NCBI RefSeq assembly: GCF_001695625.1 | Contig: NZ_MBPN01000005.1 | Location: 1 to 64,000, forward strand | DNA: 64,000 nt | DNA from: Pseudomonas defluvii | GTDB taxonomy: Bacteria; Pseudomonadota; Gammaproteobacteria; Pseudomonadales; Pseudomonadaceae | Direction: 5' to 3' | In this document: piece by piece, positions 29,896 through 39,416 of the stretch | Numbering within the stretch: the stretch's first letter is position 1 | How the letters are laid out: each line of letters opens with the position of its first letter | Translations under genes and position numbers: made by a program | The notes under the pieces: model-generated | Told to the model about the DNA's origin: nothing | The model's database searches: none | The model's input: only the letters and a program-made list of their open reading frames with translations

Positions 29896-30861
29896 ATGGA
29901 CTTCAAAGACTATTACAAGATTTTGGGCGTAGAGCCGACAGCGGATGACAAGGCGATCAAGACCGCCTACCGCAAGCTTGCGCGCAAATATCACCCTGAC
30001 GTCAGCAAGGAGCGTGACGCCGAGGAAAAATTCAAGGAGGCCAACGAGGCCTATGAGGCGCTCAGCAGCCCGGAAAAACGCGCCGAGTACGATGAGTTGC
30101 GCAAGTACGGTCAGCATGGTCGACCGTTCCAGGGGCCGCCGGGCTGGGAAAGCCGTGGTGGTGCCGGGGCCGGTGGCGGTTTTGCCGGTGGCGACTTCTC
30201 CGAGTTTTTCAGCTCTATCTTCGGTGCTGGCGGGCGTGGCAACGGCAGCCCGTTTGGCCGTGGTCAGCAGCAACGCAGCGCTGGTCGGCGAGGGCAAGAC
30301 GTGGAAATGGAACTGGCGATTTTCCTTGAAGAGTCCCTGGCCAGCGAGTCGAAGCAGATCAGCTTCAAGGTGCCGCAGTACAACGGCCATGGTCAGCGCA
30401 CCGGTGACACCACCAAGACGCTGAACGTGAAAATTCCCGCCGGTGTCACCGACGGTGAGCGCATCCGCCTCAAGGGCCAGGGGGCGCCGGGTATTGGTGG
30501 TGGCGCAAGTGGCGACCTGTACCTGACCATCCGCATGGCACCGCACCCGCTGTTCGATGTCGAAGGCCATGACCTGATCATTACCGTGCCGCTGGCACCG
30601 TGGGAGGCGGCGCTGGGTACCAAGGTGGCCGTACCGACCCTGACCGGCAAGATCAACCTGACCATTCGTCCGGACAGCCAGAGTGGTCAGCGCCTGCGGG
30701 TCAAGGGCATGGGCCTGGCCAACAAGCAGGGCGAGCGTGGCGACCTCTATGCGCAGTTGAAGGTGGTGATGCCAAGCCAGTCCGATGCCGCCACCCGCGA
30801 ACTGTGGACCAAACTGTCGGAGAAGGCCGGGTTCAATCCGAGAGCACAATGGAGTAGCTGA
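29896..30861 (+). CDS. cbpA: curved DNA-binding J-domain protein CbpA
   Basis: A 321-residue DnaJ-type co-chaperone. The J domain (residues 1-70) has the HPD motif in [11 protein letters not shown]; a Gly/Phe-rich linker (about 75-130) and two C-terminal substrate-binding beta domains follow, without the zinc fingers of DnaJ. CbpA stimulates DnaK and also binds curved DNA as a nucleoid protein. A heat-shock-type promoter stands upstream. The gene ends 2 bases before cbpM, whose product inhibits it. The divergent gene encodes an Hsp70-like ATPase. Confidence 0.95.
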   Translation: MDFKDYYKILGVEPTADDKAIKTAYRKLARKYHPDVSKERDAEEKFKEANEAYEALSSPEKRAEYDELRKYGQHGRPFQGPPGWESRGGAGAGGGFAGGDFSEFFSSIFGAGGRGNGSPFGRGQQQRSAGRRGQDVEMELAIFLEESLASESKQISFKVPQYNGHGQRTGDTTKTLNVKIPAGVTDGERIRLKGQGAPGIGGGASGDLYLTIRMAPHPLFDVEGHDLIITVPLAPWEAALGTKVAVPTLTGKINLTIRPDSQSGQRLRVKGMGLANKQGERGDLYAQLKVVMPSQSDAATRELWTKLSEKAGFNPRAQWSS

Positions 30862-30863
30862 TT

Positions 30864-31166
30864 ATGAGCACCCTGATCGTTCAACTGGACATGCAGACCT
30901 TTTGTCAGGAAGCCGATCTACCGGCGGCCTATGTGATCGAAATAGTCGAACACGGCATTGTTGAACCGTCAGGGCGAACGCCGGAGGAATGGCTGTTCGA
31001 CGAACAGGCGTCGGTCCTGGCCAGGCGCGCAGCGAAATTGCAGCGCGACCTTGGCCTGGAGTGGGAGGGTGTAGCGCTGGCGCTGGAGCTGCTGGAGGAA
31101 GTGCAGCAGTTACGCAGCGAAAACAGCATGCTCAGGCAGCGCCTGGGACGCTTTTTAAAGGTCTGA
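30864..31166 (+). CDS. cbpM: CbpA modulator protein CbpM
   Basis: A 100-residue protein of the MerR-like CbpM family, which binds the CbpA J domain and blocks both its co-chaperone and DNA-binding activities. It begins MSTLIVQLDMQTFCQEA and contains VIEIVEHGIVEPSGRTPEEWLFD with a long C-terminal helix (residues 65-95). Length is the usual 100 residues. It follows cbpA by 2 bases, as in other bacteria, giving linked synthesis of the activator and its inhibitor. No clear terminator was seen in 31167-31224. Confidence 0.93.
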   Translation: MSTLIVQLDMQTFCQEADLPAAYVIEIVEHGIVEPSGRTPEEWLFDEQASVLARRAAKLQRDLGLEWEGVALALELLEEVQQLRSENSMLRQRLGRFLKV

Positions 31167-31224
31167 GCTTGTGGCCCGGGCGTCGCGCCAGCTGTGTCGG
31201 CGCTTCGACGACGCAGGCTGCCGG

Positions 31225-31752
<528 letters not shown>

Positions 31753-32274
31753 TCACTCCATGGGCTGTGCACCCGGGTTGAGGATCAATTGCATGAAGGT
31801 CAGGTCCAGCCAGCGGCCAAACTTCACGCCCACCTGAGGCATGTTTCCGTTCAGGGTGAAACCCAGGCGTTCATGCAGGTGAATCGACGCCTGGTTGCCG
31901 CTTTCGATAGCCGCCACCATCACATGTTTGCCGCAGGCCCGTGCACGTTCGATCAAGGCCTGCATCAAGGCCGGGCCGAGGCCTTTGCCACGTTGATCGG
32001 CGCGGATGTAGACCGAATGCTCGACCGTGTGGCGAAACCCCTCGAAAGGACGCCAGTCACCGAATGATGAGTAGCCTAGCACCTCACCGGCTGCGTCGAC
32101 GGCCACCAGGATCGGGTACTGCTGCGTTTGGCGCGCCTCGTACCAGGCCCGGCGGTTGTCCAGGTCGACCGGTTGTTCGTTCCAGATCGCCGTGGTGTTC
32201 AGCACGGCGTCGTTGTAGATATCACGGATGCCCGGCAGGTCGGCGTGAACGGCATCGCGGATCAGGTAGGTCAT
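31753..32274 (-). CDS. mddA: phosphinothricin/methionine-sulfone-type N-acetyltransferase
   Basis: A 173-residue GNAT enzyme of the Pat/Bar group, with IRDIYNDAVLNTTAIW, the CoA-binding VYIRADQRGKGLGPALMQAL and GNQASIHLHERLGF. It matches my recollection of MddA of P. aeruginosa, which acetylates methionine sulfone and methionine sulfoximine and so protects glutamine synthetase; that gene also sits beside the urt genes. It starts 34 bases after urtE on the same strand, consistent with joint nitrogen-related expression. Specificity cannot be fixed from sequence alone; phosphinothricin is another possible substrate. Confidence 0.85.
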   Translation of the reverse strand: MTYLIRDAVHADLPGIRDIYNDAVLNTTAIWNEQPVDLDNRRAWYEARQTQQYPILVAVDAAGEVLGYSSFGDWRPFEGFRHTVEHSVYIRADQRGKGLGPALMQALIERARACGKHVMVAAIESGNQASIHLHERLGFTLNGNMPQVGVKFGRWLDLTFMQLILNPGAQPME

Positions 32275-32308
32275 GGCAGGTTCTCAAGGCGTAAGGCAGT
32301 TGTTCAGG

Positions 32309-33007
32309 TTAAATGGTTACCAGCCCGCGTACACCTTCGGCCTCCATGTTTTTGCCGCGACCCTGCTGGACGATCTCGCCCCGAGACATCACCAGGTACT
32401 GATCGGCGAGTTCGGCGGCGAAGTCATAGAACTGCTCCACCAGCAGGATCGCCATGTCGCCACGCGCTGCCAGGGTGCGGATCACCGCACCGATTTCCTT
32501 GATCACCGAGGGCTGGATACCTTCGGTGGGCTCATCGAGGATCAACAGGCGAGGGCGGCTGGCCAGCGCCCGGCCAATCGCCAATTGCTGTTGTTGGCCG
32601 CCGGATAGGTCGCCGCCACGACGGTGTTTCATCTGTAGCAGTACCGGGAACAGCTCATAGATGAACGCCGGTACGCTTTTGGCCTCTTTGGCACTGAAGC
32701 GAGAGAGCCCCATCAACAGGTTTTCCTCCACGCTCAGGCGTGGAAAGATCTCGCGCCCCTGAGGCACGTAGGCAATGCCAGCCTCTACCCGTTGATGCGG
32801 CTTGAGTGCAGTGATGGGGTTATGCTCCCACTGCACCGTGCCTTCGCGAACCGGCAGCAGGCCCATCAGGCAGCGCAGCAGGGTGGTCTTGCCGACACCG
32901 TTGCGGCCCAGCAGGCAGGTCACCTCACCGACCTTGGCCTCGAATGACAGGCCGCGCAGGATGTGGCTACCGCCGTAGTATTGATGAAGCGAATCGACTT
33001 TCAGCAT
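32309..33007 (-). CDS. urtE: urea ABC transporter ATPase UrtE
   Basis: A 232-residue LivF-like ATPase: Walker A GRNGVGKTT, signature LSGGQQQQLAIGRAL, Walker B LLILDEPTEGIQP and the loop LLVEQFYDFA. It forms the motor of the urea transporter with UrtD. It begins MLKVDSLHQYYGGSHILRG, the usual UrtE opening. It is the last urt gene, 9 bases after urtD, and is followed by mddA. Confidence 0.96.
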   Translation of the reverse strand: MLKVDSLHQYYGGSHILRGLSFEAKVGEVTCLLGRNGVGKTTLLRCLMGLLPVREGTVQWEHNPITALKPHQRVEAGIAYVPQGREIFPRLSVEENLLMGLSRFSAKEAKSVPAFIYELFPVLLQMKHRRGGDLSGGQQQQLAIGRALASRPRLLILDEPTEGIQPSVIKEIGAVIRTLAARGDMAILLVEQFYDFAAELADQYLVMSRGEIVQQGRGKNMEAEGVRGLVTI

Positions 33008-33016
33008 GGCAATCTC

Positions 33017-33877
33017 CTAGCGGCCCAGATACACCTCGATGACCCGGTCATCGGCCTGTACCTGTTCCAGTGAGCCTTCGGCCAGCACGCTGCCCTGGTG
33101 CAGTACCGTGACGTGGTCAGCAATGGCACCGACGAAGCCCATGTCGTGTTCGACCACCATCAGCGAGTGCTTGCCCGCCAGGCCCTTGAACAGCTCGGCG
33201 GTGAACTCGGTTTCCGCGTCGGTCATGCCCGCCACGGGCTCGTCGAGCAGCAGCAGTTGCGGGTCCTGCATCAGCAGCATGCCGATCTCCAGAAACTGTT
33301 TCTGGCCGTGGGAAAGCAGGCCCGCAGGGCGCAGGGCTGAGCCGTCGAGGCGGATGGTCTTGAGCACCTCGTCGATCCGGTCGCGCTGCTCAGCACGCAG
33401 GTGCGCGCCAAGGCAGGCCCACACCGATTTGTCATTCTTCTGCGCCAGCTCAAGGTTCTCGAACACGCTCAACGCCTCGAACACCGTTGGTTTCTGGAAC
33501 TTGCGCCCGATGCCGGCTTGAGCGATTTGCACCTCGCTCATGCGGGTCAGGTCCAGGGTATCGCCGAACCAGGCGTTGCCGGTGTTGGGGCGGGTCTTGC
33601 CGGTAATCACGTCCATCAAGGTGGTCTTGCCCGCCCCGTTGGGGCCAATGATGCAGCGCAACTCGCCGACACCGATGTACAGGTTGAGGCTGTTGAGGGC
33701 CTTGAAGCCATCGAAGCTGACGCTGATATCTTCCAGTGTCAGTACCGTGCCGTGGCGCACCTCCAGCCCTTCGCCGCGACGTTGGCCGAGGCCAATGGCA
33801 TCGCGCCCGCTGCCGGCGTCCAGGATGGGCTCGAGCATGAATTCCGGATGAACCACCGGCAGTGGTGTCGTTCTCAT
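33017..33877 (-). CDS. urtD: urea ABC transporter ATPase UrtD
   Basis: A 286-residue LivG-like ATPase with Walker A GPNGAGKTT, signature LSHGQKQFLEIGMLL, Walker B LLLLDEPVAGMTD and MVVEHDMGFVG. About 45 residues precede the ATPase core, a common feature of UrtD. I start at ATG 33877 (MRTTPLPVV), which overlaps the urtC stop by 4 bases; a longer frame to 34069 lies within urtC and is not coding. Confidence 0.96.
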   Translation of the reverse strand: MRTTPLPVVHPEFMLEPILDAGSGRDAIGLGQRRGEGLEVRHGTVLTLEDISVSFDGFKALNSLNLYIGVGELRCIIGPNGAGKTTLMDVITGKTRPNTGNAWFGDTLDLTRMSEVQIAQAGIGRKFQKPTVFEALSVFENLELAQKNDKSVWACLGAHLRAEQRDRIDEVLKTIRLDGSALRPAGLLSHGQKQFLEIGMLLMQDPQLLLLDEPVAGMTDAETEFTAELFKGLAGKHSLMVVEHDMGFVGAIADHVTVLHQGSVLAEGSLEQVQADDRVIEVYLGR

Positions 33878-34953
33878 TGTTCGCCTCTTTTCTTCAGCAG
33901 GCCGACCACGCCCTTGGGCAGGTACAGGGTGACCAGAATGAACAGTGCCCCGAGGAAGAACAGCCAGAACTCCGGAAACGCCACGGTGAACCAGCTCTTC
34001 ATGCCGTTGACCAGACCGGCACCGAGCAGCGGCCCGATCAAGGTGCCGCGCCCGCCAAGGGCGACCCACACCGCCGCTTCGATGGAGTTGGTCGGTGACA
34101 TTTCACTGGGATTGATGATGCCCACCTGTGGCACGTACAGGGCGCCGGCCAGGCCGCACAGCACGGCGCTGAGCACCCAGACGAAGAGTTTGAAACCACG
34201 GGGGTCGTAACCGCAGAACATCAAGCGGTTTTCAGCATCGCGCAGGGCGGTCAGAACCCGGCCGAACTTGCTGCGCGCCAGCCGCCAGCCGATGTAGAGG
34301 CTGGCCAGCAATAGCGCGACGGTCAGCAGAAACAGCACGGCGCGGGTGCCCTGGGCGGTGATGTCGAAGCCCAGAATGCTGCGGAAACTGGTGAAGCCGT
34401 TGTTGCCGCCAAAGCCGGTCTCGTTGCGGAAAAACAGCAGCATCCCGGCGAACGTCAGGGCTTGGGTCATGATCGAGAAGTACACGCCCTTGATGCGCGA
34501 ACGAAAAGCGAAGAAGCCGAACACCAGCGCCAGCAGCCCGGGTGCCAATACCACCAGGCACAGCGCCCAGGCGAAGTGCTGGGTGCCGGCCCAGTACCAG
34601 GGCAGTTCGCTCCAGGACAGGAAAGTCATGAAGGCCGGCAGGCTGTCACCGGCCGCTTCGCGCATCAGGTACATGCCCATGGCGTAACCGCCCAGGGCAA
34701 AAAACAGCCCGTGACCGAGGGAGAGCAGGCCGGCATAGCCCCAGACCAGGTCCAGCGCCAGGGCAACGATGGCATAGCAGAGGATTTTGCCGACCAGGGT
34801 CAGGGTGTAGGCCGATACCTGCAGGCTGTGGCCGTCGGGCAGCAGTGACAGTAGCGGCAGTGCCAGCAGGGTTAGCAGTACCGCAGCGCCGACGGCCAGC
34901 GAGAGGCGCAGCCCGGCTTTCTGTGTGGCGCGGATCAAGAGTGGCTGGTTCAT
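33874..34953 (-). CDS. urtC: urea ABC transporter permease UrtC
   Basis: A 359-residue LivM-type permease with about nine or ten membrane helices. It contains LVWGYAGLLSLGHGLFFALGGYAMGMYL and the coupling region FGRVLTALRDAENRLMFCGYD, which are conserved in UrtC. It overlaps urtB by one base and urtD by four, so translation is coupled through the operon. Confidence 0.96.
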   Translation of the reverse strand: MNQPLLIRATQKAGLRLSLAVGAAVLLTLLALPLLSLLPDGHSLQVSAYTLTLVGKILCYAIVALALDLVWGYAGLLSLGHGLFFALGGYAMGMYLMREAAGDSLPAFMTFLSWSELPWYWAGTQHFAWALCLVVLAPGLLALVFGFFAFRSRIKGVYFSIMTQALTFAGMLLFFRNETGFGGNNGFTSFRSILGFDITAQGTRAVLFLLTVALLLASLYIGWRLARSKFGRVLTALRDAENRLMFCGYDPRGFKLFVWVLSAVLCGLAGALYVPQVGIINPSEMSPTNSIEAAVWVALGGRGTLIGPLLGAGLVNGMKSWFTVAFPEFWLFFLGALFILVTLYLPKGVVGLLKKRGEQ

Positions 34954-36452
34954 CAGTCGATTACCCGTCCCTTGAGTGCAAAGAGGCCTTGCGGGCGTTT
35001 CTGGATGAACAGAATGATCAGCGCAAGGATCAGGATCTTGCCGAGTACCGCACCGATCTGCGGCTCCAGCAGTTTGTTGGCCACGCCCAGGCCGAAGGCC
35101 GCCCAGAGGCTGCCGGCCAATTGCCCGACGCCGCCAAGCACCACCACCAGGAACGAGTCGATGATGTAGCTCTGGCCGAGGTCCGGGCCGACGTTGCCGA
35201 TCTGGCTCAGGGCTACGCCGCCGAGGCCGGCGATGCCCGAACCAAGGCCGAAGGCGAGCATGTCCACACGCCCGGTGGGTACGCCGCAGCAGGCGGCCAT
35301 GTTGCGGTTCTGTGTCACCGCCCGCACGTTCAGGCCAAGGCGTGTGCGGTTGAGCAGCAACCAGGTCAGCAGTACCACGAACAGGGCGAAGCCGATGATC
35401 ACCAGGCGGCTGTAGGGCAGCACCAGGTTAGGCAATACCTGCAGCCCGCCAGACAGCCAGGCCGGGTTGGCGACCTCGACGTTCTGCGCGCCGAACAGCA
35501 GGCGGATTGCCTGAATCAGCATCAGGCTGATGCCCCAGGTCGCGAGCAGGGTTTCCAGCGGGCGACCATACAAGTGACGAATCACCGTGCGCTCCAGCAG
35601 CATGCCGACCCCGGCACTGACGCAGAACGCCACCGGTAGCGCCAGCAACGGATAGAACGGTAGTGCCTCGGGCATCAGGCGTTGCACGAGTACCTGCACC
35701 ACATAGGTCGAGTAGGCGCCAAGCATCAGCATCTCGCCGTGGGCCATGTTGATCACGCCCAACAGGCCGAAGGTAATCGCCAGGCCCAGCGCCGCCAGCA
35801 ACAGGATCGAGCCGAGTGACAGCCCACTGAATGCCTGGCCGAGCAGTTCACCGATCAACAGCTTGCGCTTGACTTGGGCCAGGCTGGTTTCAGCGGCGGT
35901 GCGCACGGCTTCATGGGTTTCCACCGCTGGGTCAAGCAGGCTCTCCAGGCGGGTGCGGGCCATCGGGTCGCCGGTTTCGCCGAGCAGGCGTACAGCGGCC
36001 AGACGCACCGCCGGGTCGCTGGCGGCCAGTTGCAGGTTGGCCAAGGCCAGGCCGAGGGCCGCGTGCACGGCGCTGTCTGCTTCGCTGGCGAAACGGCGTT
36101 CGAGAAAGGCAACCTGGGCCGGCTGCGCGCTTTTCTGCAACTGTTGCGCGGCACTGAGCCGTACGCGGGGATCCTCGACCAGCAGTTGATGGCTGGCCAG
36201 TGCGTTATCCAGCAGACCGCGCAGACGGTTGTTCAGGCGCAACTTGCGGCTATCGTCCGGGCTGATGCGGCCTTGCTGCAGTGATGTGAGCAGTGCCAGC
36301 CGGGCCGGGTCGGGTTGTGCCGCCCAAGCCTGCAGCAGGCGGGCCTGTTCGGTGGCGTTGGCAGCGACGAAGTAGTCGGCGTCGCCGGCCTCTGCGGCCA
36401 GAGGCAGCAGCAAGGCGAGGCCGATGATCAAACGGTACACGGCAGTGAGCAT
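34953..36452 (-). CDS. urtB: urea ABC transporter permease UrtB with N-terminal HEAT-like extension
   Basis: A 499-residue permease. Residues 1-22 look like a signal peptide, and residues 30-190 are alpha-helical with HEAT-like alanine/leucine repeats (RLSAAQQLQKSAQPAQVAFLE, VRLAAVRLLGETGDP). The LivH-type permease core follows from about 205 (GSILLLAALGLAITFGLLGVINMAHGE), with the coupling region ALVTQNRNMAACCG-like near 385 (here VRAVTQNRNMAACCGV). The extension is probably periplasmic and is usual in proteobacterial UrtB but absent from the shorter LivH. Confidence 0.94.
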   Translation of the reverse strand: MLTAVYRLIIGLALLLPLAAEAGDADYFVAANATEQARLLQAWAAQPDPARLALLTSLQQGRISPDDSRKLRLNNRLRGLLDNALASHQLLVEDPRVRLSAAQQLQKSAQPAQVAFLERRFASEADSAVHAALGLALANLQLAASDPAVRLAAVRLLGETGDPMARTRLESLLDPAVETHEAVRTAAETSLAQVKRKLLIGELLGQAFSGLSLGSILLLAALGLAITFGLLGVINMAHGEMLMLGAYSTYVVQVLVQRLMPEALPFYPLLALPVAFCVSAGVGMLLERTVIRHLYGRPLETLLATWGISLMLIQAIRLLFGAQNVEVANPAWLSGGLQVLPNLVLPYSRLVIIGFALFVVLLTWLLLNRTRLGLNVRAVTQNRNMAACCGVPTGRVDMLAFGLGSGIAGLGGVALSQIGNVGPDLGQSYIIDSFLVVVLGGVGQLAGSLWAAFGLGVANKLLEPQIGAVLGKILILALIILFIQKRPQGLFALKGRVID

Positions 36453-36516
36453 AGTGATGTCTCTTGAGGAGGGCCTGCAGGCACCGGCTGTGCCAGTACC
36501 TGCAGGGAGGGACTAC

Positions 36517-37782
36517 TCAGTTGCCCTTCACTGCATAGTCCGGGCGCTTGTCGTTGCCAGGGATAAAGGGGCTCCAGGGTTGCGCGCGCAGCGGTTGCTC
36601 GGTCTGCCAGACCACGTTGAACTGACCGTCGTCCTGGATTTCGCCGATCATGACCGGCTTGTGCAGGTGGTGGTTGCTCTTGTCCATGGTCAAGGTGAAG
36701 CCCGACGGTGCCTTGAAGCTCTGGCCGGCCAAGGCTTCGCGAACCTTGTCGACGTCGGTGGACTTGGCCTTTTCCACGGCCTGTGCCCACATGTGAATGC
36801 CAACGTAGGTGGCTTCCATCGGGTCATTGGTCACGGCCTTGTCGGCACCTGGCAGGTTCTTCGCTTTGGCATAGGCCTTCCAGTCGGCGACGAACTGGCT
36901 GTTCACCGGGTTTTCCACCGACTCGAAGTAGTTCCAGGCGGCCAGGTGCCCGACCAGCGGTTTGGTGTCGATGCCGCGCAGTTCTTCTTCGCCCACCGAG
37001 AAAGCCACGACCGGTACGTCGGTCGCTTTCAGGCCCTGGTTGGCCAGTTCCTTGTAGAACGGCACGTTGGAGTCGCCATTGACGGTGGAGATCACTGCGG
37101 TCTTGCCGCCTGCGGAGAACTTCTTGATGTTGGCGACGATGGTCTGGTAATCGCTGTGCCCGAACGGCGTGTAGACCTCTTCGATGTCCTTGTCGGCCAC
37201 GCCCTTGCTGTGCAGGAAGGCGCGCAGAATCTTGTTGGTGGTGCGTGGGTAGACGTAATCGGTGCCAAGCAGGAAGTAGCGCTTGGCCGCGCCGCCTTCT
37301 TCGCTCATCAGGTACTCCACCGCCGGAATGGCCTGCTGGTTCGGCGCTGCACCGGTGTAGAAGACATTCGGCGACATTTCCTCGCCTTCATATTGCACGG
37401 GGTAGAACAGCAGGCCGTTGAGCTCCTCGAACACCGGCAGCACGGACTTGCGCGATACCGATGTCCAGCAGCCGAATACCACGGCGACCTTGTCCTGGGT
37501 CAGCAGTTGGCGGCTCTTCTCGGCGAACAGCGGCCAATTCGAGGCCGGGTCGACCACGACAGGTTCCAGCAACTTGCCATTGACCCCACCCTTGGCGTTG
37601 ATCTGTTCGATGGTCATCAGCGCCATGTCCTTGAGCGACGTCTCGGAAATCGCCATGGTTCCCGACAGCGAATGCAGGATGCCGACCTTGATGGTCTCGG
37701 CGGCCTGGATACTCCAGCTCAAGCCCATCGCGGCGATGGATGCGCTCAGGGTAAAGGCCTTGATCAGACTGCGACGCTTCAT
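36517..37782 (-). CDS. urtA: urea ABC transporter substrate-binding protein UrtA
   Basis: A 421-residue periplasmic binding protein of the LIV-like family. The signal peptide is about residues 1-27 (MKRRSLIKAFTLSASIAAMG, ending at IQA), with a twin arginine that might use Tat. Mature features include VGILHSLSGTMAISE, FGCWTSVSRKSVLPVFEE and LFYPVQYEGEE, typical of UrtA. GGAG precedes the ATG. It is first in urtABCDE, with a sigma-54 promoter sequence upstream at 37846-37861, which fits nitrogen-limited induction through NtrC. Confidence 0.96.
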   Translation of the reverse strand: MKRRSLIKAFTLSASIAAMGLSWSIQAAETIKVGILHSLSGTMAISETSLKDMALMTIEQINAKGGVNGKLLEPVVVDPASNWPLFAEKSRQLLTQDKVAVVFGCWTSVSRKSVLPVFEELNGLLFYPVQYEGEEMSPNVFYTGAAPNQQAIPAVEYLMSEEGGAAKRYFLLGTDYVYPRTTNKILRAFLHSKGVADKDIEEVYTPFGHSDYQTIVANIKKFSAGGKTAVISTVNGDSNVPFYKELANQGLKATDVPVVAFSVGEEELRGIDTKPLVGHLAAWNYFESVENPVNSQFVADWKAYAKAKNLPGADKAVTNDPMEATYVGIHMWAQAVEKAKSTDVDKVREALAGQSFKAPSGFTLTMDKSNHHLHKPVMIGEIQDDGQFNVVWQTEQPLRAQPWSPFIPGNDKRPDYAVKGN

Positions 37783-37845
37783 AGTGCACTCTCCATTGAA
37801 TTCGATTGTTCTGTTTGGCAGATGGCGACTTCAGGAGAGAGCGTT

Positions 37846-37861
37846 AGCAAGCGCTGTGCCG
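37846..37861 (-). promoter_or_regulatory. sigma-54 promoter of the urt operon
   Basis: On the minus strand the sequence is CGGCACAGCGCTTGCT: GG (37860-37859) and GC (37848-37847) are 10 bases apart, matching yGGCACr-N4-TTGCw. The predicted transcription start is near 37835, about 50 bases before urtA. No clear NtrC dimer site was found upstream. Confidence 0.7.
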
Positions 37862-37927
37862 ACTTGTGTACAGGCTGGTGGGCTGCGTGTTTACAGGTTC
37901 AGGGGCAAATGGAATGCACTGTGATGA

Positions 37928-37954
37928 CGCCCCGGTACGCTCGTTACGGGGGCG
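37928..37954. repeat. stem-loop downstream of the PepSY gene
   Basis: CGCCCCGGTA (37928-37937) and TACGGGGGCG (37945-37954) form a 10-bp stem with one mismatch and a 7-base loop, about 50 bases after the PepSY protein stop and upstream of the urtA promoter. Without a T-run it is only a possible terminator separating the copper block from the urt operon. Confidence 0.5.
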
Positions 37955-38002
37955 ATTGCACAGGAATGGCTCATGGCTGGTATTGAGTCGGGCAGGGCGA
38001 GG

Positions 38003-39367
38003 TCAGGTTGCCGGTGCCAGGACGCGACGGCCCAGCCCTCGGTCCAGCAGCCATACCACCAGCATCGAGGCACCCACCAGCGGGAAGGCAATGCCCAGGC
38101 CGAGCATGATCACGGTGGCCGACTTCCAGCGTGGCAGGTCATGTCGCAGGGGCGGTACGCCCAGCCCGCCCTGAGGTCGGCGTTTCCACCAGATCACCAG
38201 CCCGCTGACCGAGCCCAGCAGGATCATCAGGCAGATCAGCAATACGATGAGCTGGTTGACCAGGCCAAACAATTTGCCCTCGTGCAACATCACCCCCAGC
38301 TCAGTGGCTCGGGCAACGCTGTTGTAATCCTGCCAGCGCACATCCACCAGCACCTTGCCGGTGTACTGGTCGACATGCAGGGTGGCGTCGTTACGCGGGT
38401 CGTCGGCGAACACGGCAATGGTGAAAACACCTTCGGCCGTGCTCGGCAGGGTGATGCTGTAGCCCGGTTCAACCTGGCGCGCAGTGGCAATGTCTTCGAC
38501 CTGTTGCAGGCTTACCTGTGGCAAAGCGGGCGCAGAGTTTGCGGCCACGTGACCGGTATGTTCAGCGTGCGCGCCGGATTGTGGCATTGGCGTGTTTTCC
38601 ACGGCCCAAGGCACGGTCTGCCGGTTGGCGTTGTTGAGGGTGCGGGCCTGCTGGTCGGACTGCGGTACTTCGTTCCACATGGCCGCCGGAAAGCGGTTCC
38701 ACAGGTCGGCGTATTGTTTGCCCCAGAAGCCGGTCCAGGTCATGCCACTGAGTAACATCAGCAACAGTAAGGCTGAGCCCCAGAAACCGCTGACGGCATG
38801 CAGGTCGCGCCAGAACAGACGCCCGCGTGCGCCCAGGCGCGGCCACAGCACGCCAGCCGAAGCTTTGCCGCGTGGCCACCACAGGTACAGCCCGGACACC
38901 ACCAGGACGATGCCCCAGCCTGCGGCCAATTCAACCACGCGGTCACCGACCGTGCCGATCATCAGCTCGCCGTGTAGCGCACGGGCCACCGCTTGCAGGT
39001 TGCGCTTGGCATCCTGCGCGCCGAGTACAGTGCCGGTGTAGGGGTCGATGAATACATTCAGTTCTCGCCCGCCCTCATGCACCACGAATTGCGCACTGCG
39101 ATCGGGCGCTGGGGCAGGCAAGTACTGCCCGACATGCCCCTGTGGGTAGGCGTGTTGTACGTGTTGTTTCAGGGCGTCGGCGCTTTGCCGGTGATGGCCC
39201 GCCTCGACCACCATCAGGTCACGGTACATCAGCGGATCAAGCTGTGGCTTGAACAGGTAGATGATCCCGGTGATGGCCAGCAGGATCATAATCGGAGCCA
39301 CGAACAACCCGGCGTAGAAGTGCCAGCGCCAGGCCAGGTTGTAGAAAGACGGTTGTATTATTTTCAT
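38003..39367 (-). CDS. PepSY-associated transmembrane protein
   Basis: A 454-residue membrane protein with about four or five helices and a PepSY-type fold. The N-terminus (FYNLAWRWHFYAGLFVAPIMILLAITGIIYLF) and WPRGKASAGVLW..FWRDLHAVSGFWGS are typical of the PepSY_TM family, often iron-regulated inner-membrane proteins next to TonB-dependent receptors. A His-rich loop (GAHAEHTGH) in the periplasmic region may bind metal. It directly follows oprC on the same strand, so it may handle copper, for example in reduction or transfer across the inner membrane. That role is inferred only from context. Confidence 0.88.
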   Translation of the reverse strand: MKIIQPSFYNLAWRWHFYAGLFVAPIMILLAITGIIYLFKPQLDPLMYRDLMVVEAGHHRQSADALKQHVQHAYPQGHVGQYLPAPAPDRSAQFVVHEGGRELNVFIDPYTGTVLGAQDAKRNLQAVARALHGELMIGTVGDRVVELAAGWGIVLVVSGLYLWWPRGKASAGVLWPRLGARGRLFWRDLHAVSGFWGSALLLLMLLSGMTWTGFWGKQYADLWNRFPAAMWNEVPQSDQQARTLNNANRQTVPWAVENTPMPQSGAHAEHTGHVAANSAPALPQVSLQQVEDIATARQVEPGYSITLPSTAEGVFTIAVFADDPRNDATLHVDQYTGKVLVDVRWQDYNSVARATELGVMLHEGKLFGLVNQLIVLLICLMILLGSVSGLVIWWKRRPQGGLGVPPLRHDLPRWKSATVIMLGLGIAFPLVGASMLVVWLLDRGLGRRVLAPAT

Positions 39368-39416
39368 TGCACGCTCCAGCGGTGTGGGCGCGGCTTTTCA
39401 GCCGCGCCCGGCTGCA

